A stretch of 64,000 nucleotides of DNA from Bradyrhizobium sp. Ec3.3 (GTDB taxonomy: Bacteria > Pseudomonadota > Alphaproteobacteria > Rhizobiales > Xanthobacteraceae). Every line of letters begins with the position of its first letter. Within the stretch, counting starts at the first letter, position 1. This document shows positions 44,818 through 55,300 of the stretch, piece after piece. The stretch lies in assembly GCF_000472925.1 (NCBI RefSeq), contig NZ_AXAS01000003.1, positions 124,322 to 188,321 on the forward strand. Direction: 5' to 3'. Made by a program: the position numbers and the translations under genes. The notes beneath the pieces were generated by a model that had not been told where the DNA came from, did no database searches, and worked only from the letters and a program-made list of their open reading frames with translations.

Positions 44818-45153
44818 ATGAACCTGATCGTATTCATGACGTCCTCCGGGACGTACCTCGCCATGCTGCTACTGTCGCAACCTGTCGCGCCGCAACGCGA
44901 CTGTGTCTTCACGCTTCACCCGGGGATGACCAGCGCCGCGTTCGAGAGCAGAGAGGGCCAGATCGTGTTTCCCGATCGGCCCACCGAATATCGCTGCACA
45001 TACACCGAACGGAAGGACGGCGCGGAGATCGCGTTCACCAACCAGAACGACTGGCATTTCGAGGTGCGCGTTGCGCGCGGCAACAAGGGCAGCTGGACCG
45101 CCAGCAAGGGCGATGAACGCGTCTCCGGTCATGCGCTCTATCCGGAGGACTGA
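44818..45153 (+). CDS. hypothetical protein, 111 aa
   Basis: A short hydrophobic start (MNLIVFMTSSGTYLAMLLL) is possibly a signal peptide. It is followed by a beta-rich domain with two Cys (RDCVFTLHPGM; EYRCTYTERKDGAEI) and Trp/Phe pairs (DWHFEVRVARGNKGSWTAS). No family is recognised. A shared terminator follows the stop. Confidence 0.55.
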   Translation: MNLIVFMTSSGTYLAMLLLSQPVAPQRDCVFTLHPGMTSAAFESREGQIVFPDRPTEYRCTYTERKDGAEIAFTNQNDWHFEVRVARGNKGSWTASKGDERVSGHALYPED

Positions 45154-45183
45154 ATGGAATGAACGCGCAGGTCGAAAAGCAAA

Positions 45184-45212
45184 AAAAGGCCGGATCGGTG
45201 ATCCGGCCTTTT
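45184..45212. terminator. bidirectional intrinsic terminator
   Basis: AAAAGGCCGGATC, loop GGT, GATCCGGCCTTTT: a 13-bp stem with A and T flanks between convergent transcripts. It ends the beta-oxidation operon on the minus strand. Confidence 0.92.
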
Positions 45213-45234
45213 CACTACATAGCACAGCGGAGTC

Positions 45235-47448
45235 TTAAGCCGCAGATTTCTTCGGCGCGAAGCGGCCGTAGAAGGTCTCGCCCTTCGCCGCCATCTCCTC
45301 GAGCAGTTTGGGCGGCGTGAAGCGGGAGCCGTATTTGGCTTCCAGCTTATGGCAGAGCTCGACGAACTTCTTCGTGCCCATGAAGTCGATGTAGGACAGC
45401 GTGCCGCCGGTGAACGGCGCGAAGCCGAAGCCGAGGATCGAGCCGACGTCCGCCTCGCGCGGATCAGTGATGACGTGATCCTCCACCGTGCGCGCGGCCT
45501 CCACCGCCTGCACCACCAGGAAGCGCTGCTTCAGCTCCTCGACGTCGAGCGTATCAGGATCGAGCTGCTTGGGCTGGAGCGCCGACAGCCCCGGCCACAG
45601 GCTCTTCTGACCCTTGCCCTTCTCCGGATAGTCGTAGAAGCCCTTGCTGTTCTTGCGGCCAAGCCGGCCCTGCTTCTCGACCATCTCCACCATCAGCTTC
45701 TTCTGATCGGGGTTGATGGCGTTGGGGCCGAGATCAGCTTCCGTCGCCTTCATGATCTTCAGACCGAGGTCGAGCGCGACTTCGTCGGACAGCGAGAGCG
45801 GGCCGACCGGCATGCCCGCCATCTTGGCGCAATTCTCGATCATCGCCGGCGGGACGCCTTCGAGGAACATCTCGTTGCCTTCGGCGACATAGCGGCCGAC
45901 GCAACGGTTGGCGAAGAAGCCGCGGCTGTCGTTCACGACGATCGGCGTCTTGCCGATGGTGCGGACGTAGTCGAGCGCGGTCGCCAGCGCGACGTCACCG
46001 GTGTTCTTGCCGAGAATGATCTCGACCAGCATCATCTTCTCGACCGGCGAGAAGAAGTGGATGCCGACGAACTTGCCCTGGTCATTGAAGCTCTCGGCGA
46101 GCGAGGTGATCGGCAGCGTGGACGTGTTCGACGCGAAGATTACGTCGGACTTCAGATACTCCTGCGCCTTGGCGAACGTTTCCGCCTTGACCTTGCGATC
46201 CTCGAACACCGCCTCGATGACGAGGTCGACGTCCTTCAGCGCAGCATAATCAGCGGTCGGCGTGATGCGCGCGAGCAGCGCTTCGGCATCCGTGGGCTTG
46301 GCGCGGCCCTTCTTGATCTGCTCCTCAATCACCTTCTGCGCATGCGCCTTGCCCTTGTCGGCGCTCTCCTGGTCGCGGTCGATCAGGACGACGTCGAGAC
46401 CGGCGCGGGCCGAGACGTAGCCGACGCTGGCGCCCATGAAGCCGGCGCCGATCACGGCGATCTTCTTCACCTTGGTCGGCGGCACGTCCTTCGGACGGCG
46501 CGCGCCCTTGTTGAGCTCCTGCATCGACAGGAACAGGCTGCGGATCATCGCAGCCGCTTCCTTGGAGCGCAGCACCGAGGTGAAGTAGCGCGACTCGACG
46601 CGCAACGCGGCGTCGATCGGCAACTGCAGGCCCTCATAGACGCAGCTCATGATCGCTCGCGCGGCCGGATAGTTGTCGTAGGTCTCGCGGCGGTAGATGG
46701 CATTGCCCGCCGGGAACATCATCATGCCGTTCTTGGAGAACACCGGGCCACCGGGCAGCTTGAAGCCCTTCTCGTCCCAGGGCGCGACCGCCTTGCCGCC
46801 GCCCTTGATCCAGTCCTTTGCCGCCTTGATGAGATCGGCCGCGGGAACGATGGCGTGGATCAGGTTGAGTTGCTTGGCCTTGTCGAGCGCGACGGGGTCG
46901 CCCTTCAGCAGGATGGTCATCGCGTCTTGCGGCGGCACCAGGCGCGGCACGCGCTGCGTACCGCCGGCACCGGGAAACAGGCCGACCTTGACCTCGGGCA
47001 GGCCGAGACGCGTCTTGGGATTCTCCGCCGCCACGCGATAGTGGCAGCAGAGCGTGATCTCGAAGCCGCCACCGAGCGCGAGGCCATTGATCGCGGCCGC
47101 CCACGGCTTGCCGGAGGTCTCGATCGAACGCAGCACCTGCGAGAAGCGGCGGCTCTGGTCGAACAGCATCTGGTTCGCGGCCGTCTCGCCCTGCTCCTTG
47201 AAGACCTTGGCGTAGGCCTGGTTCATGCCCTCGAGCATCGACAGATCGGCGCCGGCGCAGAACGCCTCCTTGCTGGAGGTGATGACGACGCCCTTCACCG
47301 CGTCATCCGCGGTGGTCTCTTTCACGATCGCATCGAGCTCGCTGGTCGAGGTCTCGTCGAGCACGTTCATCGAACGGCCCGGGATGTCCCAGGTGACGAG
47401 CGCGATGCCGTCGGCGTCGGTCTCAACCTTGAAGTTCTTGTAAGCCAT
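45235..47448 (-). CDS. fadJ: bifunctional enoyl-CoA hydratase / 3-hydroxyacyl-CoA dehydrogenase
   Basis: 737 residues, the size of FadJ/FadB alpha subunits. The N-terminal crotonase domain has EAFCAGADLSML, INGLALGGGFEITLCCHYRV and GLFPGAGGTQRVPRLV with catalytic Glu. The 3HCDH NAD site VIGAGFMGASVGY is near residue 330, then GIHFFSPVEKMMLVEII and NRCVGRYVAEGNEM. It runs two successive steps of fatty-acid beta-oxidation. It is last in an operon after the thiolase; the 155-bp gap between them holds a family C repeat. Confidence 0.95.
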   Translation of the reverse strand: MAYKNFKVETDADGIALVTWDIPGRSMNVLDETSTSELDAIVKETTADDAVKGVVITSSKEAFCAGADLSMLEGMNQAYAKVFKEQGETAANQMLFDQSRRFSQVLRSIETSGKPWAAAINGLALGGGFEITLCCHYRVAAENPKTRLGLPEVKVGLFPGAGGTQRVPRLVPPQDAMTILLKGDPVALDKAKQLNLIHAIVPAADLIKAAKDWIKGGGKAVAPWDEKGFKLPGGPVFSKNGMMMFPAGNAIYRRETYDNYPAARAIMSCVYEGLQLPIDAALRVESRYFTSVLRSKEAAAMIRSLFLSMQELNKGARRPKDVPPTKVKKIAVIGAGFMGASVGYVSARAGLDVVLIDRDQESADKGKAHAQKVIEEQIKKGRAKPTDAEALLARITPTADYAALKDVDLVIEAVFEDRKVKAETFAKAQEYLKSDVIFASNTSTLPITSLAESFNDQGKFVGIHFFSPVEKMMLVEIILGKNTGDVALATALDYVRTIGKTPIVVNDSRGFFANRCVGRYVAEGNEMFLEGVPPAMIENCAKMAGMPVGPLSLSDEVALDLGLKIMKATEADLGPNAINPDQKKLMVEMVEKQGRLGRKNSKGFYDYPEKGKGQKSLWPGLSALQPKQLDPDTLDVEELKQRFLVVQAVEAARTVEDHVITDPREADVGSILGFGFAPFTGGTLSYIDFMGTKKFVELCHKLEAKYGSRFTPPKLLEEMAAKGETFYGRFAPKKSAA

Positions 47449-47505
47449 GTTGGTTGCTCCTCGGTGCCGCAGCCAGTCTTTCGGCGCGGCGGTTGACTGT
47501 GATCT

Positions 47506-47595
47506 CGTAGGGTGGGCAAAGGCGCTCTTGCGCCGTGCCCACCATCATTCGCGGAGACATCAGTGGTGGGCACGCTTCGCTTTGCCCACCCTACG
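47506..47595. repeat. palindromic repeat, family C, inside the beta-oxidation operon
   Basis: CGTAGGGTGGGCAAAGGCGC ... GTGCCCACCA and TGGTGGGCACGCTTCGC ... TTTGCCCACCCTACG. The best-preserved family C copy. It lies between the thiolase and fadJ genes, where an RNA hairpin could alter the ratio of their products. Confidence 0.9.
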
Positions 47596-47603
47596 GCAGC
47601 TCG

Positions 47604-48812
47604 TTACACCCGCTCGATGATGGTCGCGGTACCCATGCCGCCGCCGATGCACAGCGTCACCAGCGCGGTCGACTTGTTGGTGCGCTCGAGCTCGTCGAGC
47701 ACGGTGCCCAGGATCATCGCACCGGTTGCGCCGAGGGGATGGCCGAGTGCGATCGCGCCGCCATTGACGTTGATCCTGGCGTTGTCGATCTCGAAGGCCT
47801 GGATGTAGCGCAGCACGACGGAAGCAAAGGCCTCGTTGAGCTCGAACAGGTCGATGTCCGACTTCTTCATGCCCGAACGCGCAAACAGCTTTTCGGTGAC
47901 GTCGACCGGACCGGTCAGCATCATCGCCGGCTCCGAGCCGATATTGGCGAAGGCGCGGATCTTTGCGCGCGGCTTCATGCCGTATTTCGCACCCGCCTCC
48001 TTGCTGCCGAGCAGCACGGCGCCGGCACCGTCGACGATGCCGGAAGAGTTGCCGGCATGGTGCACGTAATTGACGCGCTCGATCTCAGGATGCGACTGGA
48101 CCGCCACCGCGTCGAAGCCGCCCATCTGCGCCATCATGGTGAAGGACGGCTGCAGCTGCGCCAACGACTGCATGGTCGTGGTGGGCCGCATATGCTCGTC
48201 CTTGGCGAGGATGGTGAGGCCGTTGATGTCCTTCACCGGCACCACCGACTTGTTGAAGCGGCCTTCGTCCCAGGCCTTGCCGGCACGCTGCTGGCTCTGC
48301 ACGGCATAGGCGTCGACGTCGTCGCGGGAGAAGCCGTACTTCGTGGCGATCAGATCGGCCGAGACGCCCTGCGGCATGAAATAGGCCGGCACTGCCATCG
48401 AGGGATCCATCGGCCATGCACCGCCGGACGCGCCGATGCCGACGCGGCTCATGGATTCGGCGCCGCCGCCGATCACCAGCTCATGCTGGCCGCTCATGAC
48501 CTGGGCAGCAGCGAAGTTCACGGCATCGAGGCCGGAGGCACAGAAGCGGCTGATCTGCACGCCGGGGACGGCTTCGCCGAGGCCGGCTTTGAGCGCCGCG
48601 AAGCGCGCGATGTCGCTGCCGGCCTCGCCGACCGGATCGACCACGCCGAGCACGACGTCATCGACGGAGTCCACGGGCAGGTTGTTGCGCTCCTTCAGCG
48701 CCTGCAGCGGCACGGTGGCGAGCGCCAACGCCGTGACCTCGTGCAGCGCGCCGTCCGGCTTGCCGCGGCCGCGCGGTGTGCGAACGTGGTCGTAGATGAA
48801 TGCCTCAGGCAT
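47604..48812 (-). CDS. acetyl-CoA C-acyltransferase (thiolase)
   Basis: 402 residues. The nucleophile Cys91 is in [12 protein letters not shown], the His in [20 protein letters not shown], and the second Cys at about 388 in [10 protein letters not shown]. It cleaves 3-ketoacyl-CoA in beta-oxidation. Its position beside FadJ and an acyl-CoA dehydrogenase supports a degradative role over PHB synthesis. Confidence 0.95.
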   Translation of the reverse strand: MPEAFIYDHVRTPRGRGKPDGALHEVTALALATVPLQALKERNNLPVDSVDDVVLGVVDPVGEAGSDIARFAALKAGLGEAVPGVQISRFCASGLDAVNFAAAQVMSGQHELVIGGGAESMSRVGIGASGGAWPMDPSMAVPAYFMPQGVSADLIATKYGFSRDDVDAYAVQSQQRAGKAWDEGRFNKSVVPVKDINGLTILAKDEHMRPTTTMQSLAQLQPSFTMMAQMGGFDAVAVQSHPEIERVNYVHHAGNSSGIVDGAGAVLLGSKEAGAKYGMKPRAKIRAFANIGSEPAMMLTGPVDVTEKLFARSGMKKSDIDLFELNEAFASVVLRYIQAFEIDNARINVNGGAIALGHPLGATGAMILGTVLDELERTNKSTALVTLCIGGGMGTATIIERV

Positions 48813-48867
48813 GACGCCCTCCTGATGTGATGTTCAATGCGATTGGGACCTGGCGACGGAAGCGGGC

Positions 48868-50658
48868 TTAGAATGCTTCCGCCGGCAGTTCCATGACGGT
48901 GGCGCAGCCGGCCTGGATGCGCGCGAGATTGGCGGCGGTCTCCGGCAGCATCCGCTCCATGAAGAAACGGCCGGTAACGAGCTTGGTCGAGAGATAGGGC
49001 GTGGCCCCGGACTCGGCAATCTTGGCCTGCGTGACTTTCGCCATCCGCGCCCACATGTAGCCGAGCGCGACGAAGCCGAAGAGGTGCAGGTAATCGGTTG
49101 CGGCGGCACCGGCATTGTCCGGCTTCGCCATTGCGTTCTGCATCAGCCAGGTGGTGGCCTGCTGGAGATGGCCGAGCGCGGTCGAGAGCGGCGCGACAAA
49201 ATGCTTCAGCGCCTCGTCACCGCCATTCTCCTTGGCAAAGGCTCCGACCTCGCCGAAGAACGCCATGATGGCGCGGCCACCGTCGCGCGGCAGCTTGCGG
49301 CCGACGAGGTCGAGCGCCTGGATGCCGTTGGCGCCTTCATAGATCATGGCGATGCGGGCATCGCGCACGAACTGCTCCATGCCCTGCTCGGCGATGTAGC
49401 CGTGGCCGCCATACATCTGCTGCGCCTGCACGGCGTTGGCAAAACCGTAGTCGGTGAGGAAGCCCTTCAGCACCGGCGTCATCAGGCCCATGTGATCGTC
49501 GGCGGCCTGGCGGTCCTTGGGATCCTCGGAGCGGTGGGCGACATCGCTCTTCAAGGCAGTCCACACCACGAAGGCGCGCGCGGCTTCATTGAAGGCGCGG
49601 ATGGACAGCAGCGTGCGGCGCACATCGGGATGCACGATGATCGGGTCGGCCGCCTTGTCCGGCGCCTTTGTACCGGTTAGCGCGCGGCCCTGGATGCGCT
49701 CGCGCGCATAGGCAACCGCGTTCTGATAGGCGACCTCGGACTGCGCGAGACCCTGCACTGCGACGCCGAGGCGGGCCTCGTTCATCATCACGAACATGCC
49801 CTGCATGCCCTTGTTCTCTTCGCCAATCAGCCACCCGGTGGCGTTGTCGTAGTTCATCACACAGGTGGAATTGCCGTGGATGCCCATCTTGTGCTCGATC
49901 GAGCCGCAGACCACCCCATTGCGCGCGCCGACGGAGCCGTCGGCATTGACCAGGAATTTCGGCACCACGAACAGCGAGACGCCCTTGATGCCGGCGGGCG
50001 CGCCCTCGATACGGGCCAGCACGAGGTGAATGATGTTGCCAGCAAGATCATGCTCGCCGGCCGAGATGAAGATCTTCGTGCCCGTGATCTTGAAGCTGCC
50101 GTCGGCCTGGCGCACCGCCTTGGTGCGGAGCATGCCGAGGTCGGTGCCGCAATGCGGCTCGGTCAGGTTCATGGTGCCGGTCCATTCACCCGCCACCATC
50201 TTCGGCACGTAAGTCTTCTTCTGCTCGGGGCTGCCGTGCACGAGCAGCGCCGCGGTCGCGCCCATGGTCAGGCCGCCATACATCGCGAAAGCCATGTTGG
50301 CCGAGCACTGGAATTCGTTGACCGCCTGGCTCAACGCCACCGGCAGGCCCTGCCCGCCATATTCGGTCGGCACGGAGAGGCCGAGCCAGCCGCCTTCGGC
50401 GAGCTGCTTGAAGGCGTCCTTGAAGCCCTTCGGCGTGGTGACGCTGCCGTCGTCAGCGCGCTTGCAGCCTTCGAGATCGCCGACGCGGTTGAGCGGCTGC
50501 AGCACCTCTTCGGCGAGCTTGGCGGCTTCGCCCAGGATCGCCTCGCGCACATCGCTCGATGCGTCGGAGAAGCCGGGCAGATTGTCGTAGCGGTCGATCT
50601 GGAAGACGTCGTTGAAGAGGAAGTTCACGTCTTCGACGGGGGCTTTGTAGATCGGCAT
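48868..50658 (-). CDS. acyl-CoA dehydrogenase (long form)
   Basis: 596 residues. An N-terminal extension (MPIYKAPVEDVNFLFNDVFQ) marks the long ACAD group. The FAD/substrate core includes MNLTEPHCGTDLGMLRTKAV and GTKIFISAGEHDL. The catalytic Glu lies near YEGANGIQALDL. A C-terminal helical domain (LSTALGHLQQATTWLMQNAM) follows. It performs the first oxidation of beta-oxidation and passes electrons to ETF. First gene of the three-gene operon. Confidence 0.95.
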   Translation of the reverse strand: MPIYKAPVEDVNFLFNDVFQIDRYDNLPGFSDASSDVREAILGEAAKLAEEVLQPLNRVGDLEGCKRADDGSVTTPKGFKDAFKQLAEGGWLGLSVPTEYGGQGLPVALSQAVNEFQCSANMAFAMYGGLTMGATAALLVHGSPEQKKTYVPKMVAGEWTGTMNLTEPHCGTDLGMLRTKAVRQADGSFKITGTKIFISAGEHDLAGNIIHLVLARIEGAPAGIKGVSLFVVPKFLVNADGSVGARNGVVCGSIEHKMGIHGNSTCVMNYDNATGWLIGEENKGMQGMFVMMNEARLGVAVQGLAQSEVAYQNAVAYARERIQGRALTGTKAPDKAADPIIVHPDVRRTLLSIRAFNEAARAFVVWTALKSDVAHRSEDPKDRQAADDHMGLMTPVLKGFLTDYGFANAVQAQQMYGGHGYIAEQGMEQFVRDARIAMIYEGANGIQALDLVGRKLPRDGGRAIMAFFGEVGAFAKENGGDEALKHFVAPLSTALGHLQQATTWLMQNAMAKPDNAGAAATDYLHLFGFVALGYMWARMAKVTQAKIAESGATPYLSTKLVTGRFFMERMLPETAANLARIQAGCATVMELPAEAF

Positions 50659-50791
50659 GGCGTTCTCCCGGCATGGAGCCGTTAAGTGGTGGTATTCTTT
50701 AAAATGCCCTGCGGCGCAGTCCTAGTCGCGAGTCTAGCGGTTTCTGCAACCTCAGGGCAGGTGGTATCGAGCACGCAGTTCGGCGAAAGCC

Positions 50792-51196
50792 TCACTGGGC
50801 TGCGAGCTGCTCCGCCATCAGGCGGTGCAGCATGTTGATGGCCTTGAGCGGACGCACCATCACCTTGAAATGCGTGATGCGGCCCTCGTTATCGAAGGTG
50901 ATGATGTCGACGCCGTTGATCTCGATGCCGTCGATCTCTGTCTTGAATTCGAGCACGGCGCCGCTCGCGCTCTTCCACTCGCCGACATAACGGAAGCTGG
51001 GGCCGCCAAGCACCGTCTCGGCGCTCGACAGATATTTGAAGGTGATGTCGCGCCCGCGCTGCGGCGTGTGCACGACGGGACTTTCGAAGACGGCGTCGGG
51101 ATGAAGCAGGTCCCACAGTTCGGCGCGCGCCGCAGCGCGGTCTCCAGCGTGCTCTTGGGACTTCATGTAGCCGTACCAGGAATCGAGGCCGGTCAT
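50792..51196 (-). CDS. NTF2-like/SnoaL-type protein
   Basis: 134 residues: YGYMKSQEHAGDRAAARAEL, LLHPDAVFESPVVHTPQRGR, FRYVGEWKSASGAVLEFKTE and IDGIEINGVDIITFDNEGRI give the cone-fold pattern. The ATG at 51196 is used; a frame extending to 52222 is antisense to padR and spurious. It is divergent from padR, whose tandem operators lie in the gap, so PadR probably controls it. Confidence 0.85.
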   Translation of the reverse strand: MTGLDSWYGYMKSQEHAGDRAAARAELWDLLHPDAVFESPVVHTPQRGRDITFKYLSSAETVLGGPSFRYVGEWKSASGAVLEFKTEIDGIEINGVDIITFDNEGRITHFKVMVRPLKAINMLHRLMAEQLAAQ

Positions 51197-51303
51197 TCTC
51201 AGGGTGCCTCCTTTGATAAAAGGCGTTGGCAAAAAGCTTGAAAACAACCCCATGCAAAGTAGCGCGAAGGCCGACGCCGGCTGGGCAACAGGCCGACCGT
51301 CAT

Positions 51304-51335
51304 ATGCACATTGACGCATATGCGTGGATATGCAT
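51304..51335. promoter_or_regulatory. two abutting PadR-type operators
   Basis: ATGC-N8-GCAT occurs at 51304-51319 and again, immediately adjacent, at 51320-51335. The spacing matches the ATGT-N8-ACAT architecture of PadR sites, with a 16-bp period. They lie 44 bp before the padR ATG. Confidence 0.75.
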
Positions 51336-51379
51336 AAAGTCAAGTCAATTGGTCGGGTACGTCTTAAGGGAGCCGTGTC

Positions 51380-51967
51380 ATGGCGCTGGGCGACGCAATC
51401 CTCGCATGCCTGACGGAACGTCCGATGACGGGCTACGAGCTCGCCAAGACTTTCGACTCCTCGATCGGCTTCTTCTGGAAGGCCGACCACCAGCAGATCT
51501 ATCGCGAGCTCTCCAAGCTGCGCGACCGCGGCTACATCCAGGGCCGCGAGGTCGTGCAGTCCGGCAAGCCCAACAAGCTGGTTTATACGCTTACAGAGGA
51601 GGGACGAACAGCGCTGCGGCACTGGGCCGCGCGCCCGAGCACCCCGGCCTCGACCAAGGATGACCTGCTCGTCCGCCTCCATGCCCTCGACAGCATCGAC
51701 ATCGAGCCCCTGCGCACCGATTTGATGGCCCGCCTGGAGCATCACCGCGACCGCCATGCCAATTACGAGCGCATCCTGAAGAAGCGCTTTCCGGACGGAG
51801 AGGCGTCGGGCGTGCTCGACCTCGGCAATTTGCTGCTGCTCCGCCTCGGCGCCCGGCACGAGCAGATGGTGGCCGACTTCTGCGAGGAAGCGCTCGAGGC
51901 GCTGTCGACCATGAACGCGCGCGGCACCGTGGTGCCGATCGACGAGGGCAAGCGCGAGAAGGGCTGA
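51380..51967 (+). CDS. PadR-family regulator
   Basis: 195 residues. The N-terminal winged helix (ALGDAILACLTERPMTGYEL, AKTFDSSIGFFWKADHQQIY, RELSKLRDRGYIQGREVVQS, KLVYTLTEEGRTALRHW) and the C-terminal dimerisation helices are complete. AAGGGAG precedes the ATG. Many PadR proteins respond to phenolic acids; the ligand here is unknown. It is probably autoregulated through the tandem operators upstream. Confidence 0.92.
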   Translation: MALGDAILACLTERPMTGYELAKTFDSSIGFFWKADHQQIYRELSKLRDRGYIQGREVVQSGKPNKLVYTLTEEGRTALRHWAARPSTPASTKDDLLVRLHALDSIDIEPLRTDLMARLEHHRDRHANYERILKKRFPDGEASGVLDLGNLLLLRLGARHEQMVADFCEEALEALSTMNARGTVVPIDEGKREKG

Positions 51968-52012
51968 GCAACCAAGCGTGACATGAGGCAATGCCGCCGC
52001 CAGCCACTCCGC

Positions 52013-52114
52013 CGTCATCGCCCGGCTTGACCGGGCGATCCAGTACTCCGAGACGGTCATGATCGAATCGATAGGCCGCGGCGTACTGGACGCCCCGCCT
52101 TCGCGGGGCATGAC
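52013..52114. repeat. palindromic repeat, family F
   Basis: CGTCATCGCCCGGCTTGACC ... GATCCAGTACTCC on the left and GGCGTACTGGACGCCCCGCC ... GGGGCATGAC on the right. It has the same plan as 23097-23216. A stray half element (CCTCTCCCGCAAGCAGGAGA) follows at about 52160. Together these occupy much of the 423-bp gap 51968-52390. Confidence 0.85.
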
Positions 52115-52247
52115 ACCGGTGAATGTGGCAAATCGGGAGCGAGCCGCGGGCTCGAACAACCTCTCCCGCAAGCAGGAGAGGGAGCGCACCGACAATGCGC
52201 CACTCCTGTTCCCTGCGCCCAACTTTAAGACAGCGGCGACGGCTTCC

Positions 52248-52262
52248 TTAACCCGTTATTTA
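52248..52262. promoter_or_regulatory. CtrA-like site upstream of the PodJ-like gene
   Basis: TTAACCCGTTATTTA is TTAA-N7-TTTA, one mismatch from the CtrA box, about 130 bp before the ATG at 52391. Confidence 0.35.
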
Positions 52263-52390
52263 CCGTAACAGAGAAAAGTCGGTTTTTGAGGCAGACGACC
52301 CGCGCCGAATGGAATTGTCTCTGCAACTGGGACGCGCGGGAAAGCTGGAGGCATCGGGTGGGGTGCCGAAGTCGGAACCGGACAGAAGTC

Positions 52391-55300
52391 ATGAATTCGC
52401 GCGTATCGTGGAGTGTTGACGGCATCGATCCATCCGTCAGGGAGCGGGCCGAAGCAGCCGCGCGCCGTGCCGGCATGTCACTCAACGATTGGCTGAACTC
52501 CACCCTCGGCGACACCATCCCGCCGAACTTCCGCGGACCTTACGAGCAGCGCCCGCAAGCCCCGCAGGCCCCACACCTGGCACCGAGTCAGGAAAGCCGC
52601 GACGTCGCCGACATCCACCAGCGGCTGGATGCGATCACCCAGCAGATCGAGCGCATCTCGAAGCCCGCGCCGCGCCAAGACACGTCGCGCGACGCCTCGC
52701 GCGAGCAGGGCGTCGCGCGTCAGCTGAACGATGCGATCTCGCGGCTGGACGCGCGGCTGTCGCAGATCTCGCGGCCGCAGGCGCAGGCATCGCGGCCCGC
52801 TCCGGTCGAGACGCGCCAGCGCCAGGCCGAGGTGGTCGAGCGCGCGGCAGCACAGGTCTATCGCAACTCGCCGCCGCTCAGCCCCGCCTCGCTCGACGTT
52901 GCGGTGGCCGAAATCAGCGCGCGGCAGAACGAGCTCGACAGCTTTGCGCCCCGGCAGATGCCGCCGCGCGCGGCGCCTTCGATTGCGCCCGCCGCGCCGA
53001 TGGCTCCCGCAATGTCTCCCCCGTTGGCGCCCCCTGCCCCCGCCTACGCGCCGCCGCCTCCGCAGCCGAGCTCCGACTTCTCCGCGCTCGAACGGCATCT
53101 CCTCAAGATCACCAGCCAGATCGAGGCGCTGCAGCGCCCCGATCACATCGAGCAGTCGATCACGGCGTTCCGCAACGAGCTTGCGGAGATCCGCCACGTC
53201 ATCACCGAGGCGATGCCGCGCCGCGCGATCGAATCGATCGAAAACGAGATCCGCTCGCTGCATCGTCGCATTGATGAGACGCGCACCTCCAGCACCGACG
53301 GCCAGGCGCTCGCCGGCGTCGAGCACGCGCTGTCCGAGATCAAGCAGGTGCTGCGCACGCTGACGCCGGCCGAGCAGCTCACCGGCTATGACGAGGCGAT
53401 CCGCAATCTCGGCGGCAAGCTCGACCTGATCCTGCGCGCCAATGACGATCCCGGCACGGTGCAGCAGCTCGAAGGCGCGATCTCGGCGCTGCGCGGCATC
53501 GTCTCCAACGTCGCCTCCAACGAGGCGCTGGCACGGCTTTCAGAGGACGTGCAGCTGCTGTCGTCCAAGGTCGACCAGATCAGCCGCGCCTCCGCCCCCA
53601 GCGGCGACAGTTTTGCGGTGCTGGAGCAGCGCATCGCCGCGCTCACCGCGGCGCTGGAGACGCGCGAGCAGCCTGCGCCGTCCCAAAGCACCGAGCATCT
53701 GGAGAACGCCATCCGCGCGCTGTCCGATCGCTTCGACCGCATGCAGGTCGGCGGCGACTCCGCCTCCACCTTCGCGCATCTCGAGCAGCGCGTGTCGTAT
53801 CTCCTGGAGCGGATCGAGGCTGCCTCCGATCCGCGCAACGGCAATCTGAGCCGCGTCGAAGACGGCCTGCACGACATCCTGCGGCATCTGGAGCGGCAGC
53901 AGGCGACATATGCCGCGCTCGCCGAGAGCCGCAGCTCGGCGCCGGCTTCCGATTCCGGCGTGGTCGATCTCGTCAAGCGCGAGCTCTCCGACATCCGCTT
54001 CAGCCAGGCCGAGACCAACCGCCACACGCAGGACTCGCTCGACGCGGTGCACAGCACGCTCGGTCATGTCGTCGATCGCCTTTCGATGATCGAGGGCGAC
54101 CTGCGCGCGGTGCGCAGCGCGCCACCTCAGGCCGCGCCGCAGGCCTTCGCAGCACCGGCGATGCCGGCCGAACCGGCGCGCAGCGCAATGCCGACGCAGC
54201 CGCCCAGAGCCGACATCAAGCCCGATCTGCCCAATCCGGCCGCGGCGCAGGCGGCCTTCGTCGCCGCACCGCGCGAATTCCACGCCGCAACGCCGGCTGC
54301 TCCGCCGCCGGTCCCGGCGGCACCGCAAGTCACAGCGCCCGTGCCGCCGCGCGCGATCAGCGAAATCCTGGAGCCGCATGCCGCGCCTGCGCGCGCTGCG
54401 ATCGCACCGGAGCTGCCGCCGGATCATCCGCTGGAGCCGGGCACGCGGCCGAGCGGACGCGCCGCCACGCCGTCGGAGCGCATTGCCGCGTCCGAAAGCG
54501 CGATCAGCGAAATTCCCGCCCCGCCAAAGGAGCCGGTGTCGTCGTCGAGCTTCATCGCCGCCGCACGCAGGGCCGCACAGGCGGCCGCCGCGCAGCCCGA
54601 GAAGCCCGGCCGTGGCGGCAAGGCTGCCGCAGGCGGCGCTGCCCTGGACAAGGGCAAGGAAGGCTCGACCATCACCTCGAAGATCCGCTCGCTGCTGGTC
54701 GGCGCAAGCGTGGTCGTGATCGTGCTCGGCACCTTCAAGATGGCGATGAACCTGCTCGAGGGCGGCGGCAGCACTCCACCGGTGCCGGCGATGGAGACCC
54801 CCGCAAGCGCGCCCGCGCCGCAAGCCCCTGCCCCCGCCGAGAACAGCGCGAAGCCCGCCGTGCCCGAGCAGGTCACGCCGTCGATGACCTCGCCGACCCC
54901 GCTCGGCCGGCAATCCCTGAACAATGCCGCTCCCGCGAGCTCCGGCAGCGCCGCGTCGGTCGAGATCCCGCCCCCACCGGCGGTGGCTGGAAATAGCGAC
55001 ATCACCGGCGCGATCCCGACGACGCCGTCGCGCGCGCGGCTCGGCACCGTCCAGGTGCCGCCGAGCGAGCGGCTGGCCGACGGCATCGGCGGTCCGGTGC
55101 TGCGCGCCGCCGCGATGAAGGGTGATGCGACCGCGGCCTATGAGATCGGCGTACGCTTGGCCGAAGGCAAAGGCGTGGCTGCGAATTACGAGGAAGCCGT
55201 AAAATGGTATGACCGCGCGGCGCAGGCCGGCGTGGTGCTCGCGACCTTCCGGCTCGGCACGCTCTATGAGAAGGGCCTCGGCGTGAAGAGAGACGCCGAC

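Noticed and set aside
50792..52222. 476-residue reading that joins the NTF2-like protein to upstream sequence
   Set aside because: The added part is antisense to padR and crosses its operators; the domain starts at the ATG at 51196.
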